Origin: Moraxella equi
Lineage (GTDB): Bacteria > Pseudomonadota > Gammaproteobacteria > Pseudomonadales > Moraxellaceae
DNA: 25,265 nucleotides
Assembly (NCBI RefSeq): GCF_002027555.1
Contig: NZ_MXAP01000116.1
Location: 1-25,265, forward strand
Reading direction: 5' to 3'
Below the pieces are notes generated by a model. That model was not told the DNA's origin and did not search any database. It saw only the letters and a program-made list of their open reading frames with translations. Positions 23,686 through 25,265 of this stretch are shown here, one piece after another; within the stretch, counting starts at the first letter, position 1, and the number at the start of each line of letters is the position of its first letter. The position numbers were made by a program, and so were the translations under genes.

Positions 23686-23715
23686 ATTTTACCCAAAAAT
23701 CGCCTAAATTACCAA
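23686..23715 (-). promoter_or_regulatory. Candidate promoter of bcp and the glycosyltransferase
   Basis: On the minus strand TTGGTA (23715-23710) and TAAAAT (23691-23686) stand 18 bp apart, about 60 bp upstream of the bcp start, in the divergent gap with the permease. Confidence 0.45.
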
Positions 23716-23758
23716 TCATAAAACAAGGCACATGTCATAAAAAAATTTTCGTTAATAT

Positions 23759-23787
23759 TTGTAAAAATTGTAATTATACGGTAAAAT
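23759..23787 (+). promoter_or_regulatory. Promoter of the ghxP-like gene
   Basis: TTGTAA (23759-23764) and TAAAAT (23782-23787) are exactly 17 bp apart, the same hexamers and spacing as the ampG promoter. The start would be near 23794, with a leader of about 33 nt containing AAGG 7 nt before the ATG. Confidence 0.65.
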
Positions 23788-23826
23788 TACTCGCTATTTT
23801 TTGAGCAATTTAAGATAAGGCGATTT

Positions 23827-25140
23827 ATGTCTTTGCTTTCTTTTTTTAACATCAATGAACGTGGCTCAACGGTACGCCAAGAAGTCATCGCAGGCTTAAC
23901 CACTTTTTTGGCTATGGTGTATTCGGTGATTGTCGTGCCGGGGATGCTCGCTGATGCTGGCTTTCCTGCCGAGTCGGTCTTTATCGCCACGTGTTTGGTG
24001 GCAGGGTTTGGTTCTATTTTGATTGGTGCATTTGCCAATGTGCCAATGGCAATCGGCTGTGCCATTAGCTTGACGGCATTTACCGCATTTAGCTTGGTGC
24101 TGGGTCAAGGTATTAGCATTCCTGTCGCCTTAGGGGCGATTTTTTTAATGGGGTTGCTGTTTACGCTGATATCGGTCACAGGCATTCGGGCGTGGATTTT
24201 AAAGAACCTACCCAGTTCTATCGCTCATGGCGCGGGGATTGGCATTGGGCTGTTTTTGTTACTCATCGCCACCAATGGCGTGGGGCTTGTCATCAAAAAT
24301 GATGCAGGACTGCCTGTCAAGATGGGCGAGTTTACCTCCTTTGGGGTCATCATGTCGCTCATCGGTCTGGCGGCGATTGTCGGTCTTGAAAAACGTCAGG
24401 TCAAGGGCGGTATCCTATGGGTGATTATCGCCATTACCATCATCGGACTGATTTTTGACCCGAATGTCAAATTTGGCGGTTCTATTTTTAAACTACCAAG
24501 TTTTGGCGATGAGTCGCTGTTTGGGGCGATGGATATCATGGGGGCATTAAATGCGGCGGTGTTGCCTGCGGTGTTTGCCCTTGTCATGACGGCGGTGTTT
24601 GATGCCACAGGGACGATTCGTGCGGTGGCGGGGCAGGCGGGTCTCATTGACAAAGACGGGCAAATCGTGGGTGGCGGTAAGGCTCTCACGGCAGACTCGG
24701 TGTCATCACTCATGTCGGGTGTGTTCGGTACCGCCCCTGCGGCAGTATACATCGAGTCGGCGGCAGGTACGGCAGTCGGTGGTAAAACGGGGCTGACGGC
24801 AGTGGTCGTGGGCGGTCTGTTCTTGCTCATGCTGTTCTTTCAGCCATTGGCATTTTTGGTGCCAAACTATGCCACCGCCCCTGCACTCATGTATGTGGGA
24901 CTACTCATGCTAAGTAACGTCTCAAAACTGGATTTTGATGACTTTGTGGAGGCGATGAGCGGACTTATTTGTGCGGTGTTTATTGTTTTGACCGCGAACA
25001 TTGTTACAGGTATCATGTTAGGCTTTGGCTCGCTCGTGCTGGGTCGTGTCATCTCTGGTGAGTTTAAAAAGCTTAACATCGGTACGGTCATCATTGCGGT
25101 GGTGCTGGTGGCGTTCTATGCGTTGGGTTATGCCATTTAG
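23827..25140 (+). CDS. NCS2/AzgA-family guanine/hypoxanthine permease, GhxP-like
   Basis: A purine importer of 437 residues with about 12-14 membrane segments. It follows E. coli GhxP/GhxQ closely: [20 protein letters not shown] at the N-terminus, [34 protein letters not shown], the conserved [19 protein letters not shown], and [23 protein letters not shown]. The residues that differ from the AdeP-like paralogue at 19615 (SLTAFTAFS versus GLNAFFAF) fit the guanine/hypoxanthine branch. Specificity is inferred. It is a single-gene unit between its promoter and the terminator at 25156. Confidence 0.9.
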   Translation: MSLLSFFNINERGSTVRQEVIAGLTTFLAMVYSVIVVPGMLADAGFPAESVFIATCLVAGFGSILIGAFANVPMAIGCAISLTAFTAFSLVLGQGISIPVALGAIFLMGLLFTLISVTGIRAWILKNLPSSIAHGAGIGIGLFLLLIATNGVGLVIKNDAGLPVKMGEFTSFGVIMSLIGLAAIVGLEKRQVKGGILWVIIAITIIGLIFDPNVKFGGSIFKLPSFGDESLFGAMDIMGALNAAVLPAVFALVMTAVFDATGTIRAVAGQAGLIDKDGQIVGGGKALTADSVSSLMSGVFGTAPAAVYIESAAGTAVGGKTGLTAVVVGGLFLLMLFFQPLAFLVPNYATAPALMYVGLLMLSNVSKLDFDDFVEAMSGLICAVFIVLTANIVTGIMLGFGSLVLGRVISGEFKKLNIGTVIIAVVLVAFYALGYAI

Positions 25141-25155
25141 ATTTGGGTGCGGTCA

Positions 25156-25195
25156 CAACAAAAACCATTTGCCATGCGGTGAATGGTTTTTGTTG
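25156..25195 (+). terminator. Strong terminator after the ghxP-like gene
   Basis: CAACAAAAACCATT (25156-25169) pairs perfectly over 14 bp with AATGGTTTTTGTTG (25182-25195) around a 12-base loop that can itself pair partly. The T-rich 3' arm continues into GTGTTATTA. It lies 15 bp after the stop codon. Confidence 0.8.
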
Positions 25196-25253
25196 GTGTT
25201 ATTAATGGTATTAATGGTTTGATGGATTTACAAGCTTTATTTGCTATGCTATA

Positions 25254-25265
25254 CCAACCGAACCC
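25254..25265. mobile_element. Terminal inverted repeat of a second IS copy
   Basis: CCAACCGAACCC, preceded by TA (25252-25253), is the exact reverse complement of the IS end at 110-121. The element continues rightward out of the window. Which end of the IS this is cannot be told from 12 bases. Confidence 0.7.

Noticed and set aside
25197..25220. Repeated TTAATGG units after the ghxP terminator
   Set aside because: Two short copies beside an IS end, compatible with chance in AT-rich DNA.
1..25265. A 25-kb composite transposon bounded by IS copies
   Set aside because: The content is core genes (infA, prmC, asd, truA) with no cargo or resistance genes. Contig breakage at repeats explains the borders better.

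Overview
The window looks like chromosomal DNA of a gammaproteobacterium of the family Moraxellaceae, most likely Moraxella or a close relative. That rests on the protein set (CysB, AmpG, PrmC, TrmB-like, FimV/TspA-type proteins, Asd, AdeP and GhxP purine permeases), on the moderate GC content judged by eye, and on overall resemblance to Moraxella/Acinetobacter proteins. The genus is an inference. Nearly all the content is core or housekeeping, with no phage genes, CRISPR array, rRNA or tRNA. Both window edges carry the same insertion-sequence end (1-121 and 25254-25265), so the window probably spans the unique DNA between two copies of one IS, perhaps a whole contig.

Layout. 1-121: IS end with the first 29 codons of a transposase. 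282-1755 (-): cysB and an orphan hicB-like gene. 2053-6531 (+): a tight run ampG-prmC-moeB-aarF behind one good promoter, closed by a bidirectional terminator at 6577-6604. 6625-8232 (-): a short CstA-type transporter. 8550-11600 (+): coiled-coil membrane protein, clpS, TrmB-like methyltransferase and a TIGR03862-type flavoprotein. 11627-14338 (-): asparaginase, truA, infA (own promoter) and a lipase-like hydrolase overlapping infA. 14442-17906 (-): FimV encoded as two separate genes, one periplasmic LysM half and one membrane/TPR half. 18147-19286 (-): asd. 19287-19614: an intergenic region holding a candidate Csr/Rsm-type small RNA on the + strand. 19615-20922 (-): AdeP-like adenine permease. 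21084-21791 (-): unknown lipoprotein. 21924-23626 (-): bcp peroxiredoxin coupled to a GT4 glycosyltransferase. 23827-25140 (+): GhxP-like guanine/hypoxanthine permease with a strong terminator, then the second IS end.

The most interesting item is the gap upstream of asd. An 18-bp dyad close to the GacA/UvrY/VarA activator box lies about 60-75 bp upstream of a predicted start. It is followed by a -35/-10 pair, a roughly 107-nt non-coding stretch with four GGA motifs (one in a hairpin loop), and an intrinsic terminator. That is the architecture of RsmX/Y/Z-CsrB/C regulators, which sequester CsrA/RsmA. The second is the division of the polar landmark protein FimV into two genes just before its transmembrane helix. 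Smaller oddities include a MoeB-like enzyme lacking its last zinc cysteine, a ClpS with no adjacent clpA and an Asp-to-Asn change, and a GT4 enzyme with Gln in place of the second Glu of its EX7E motif.
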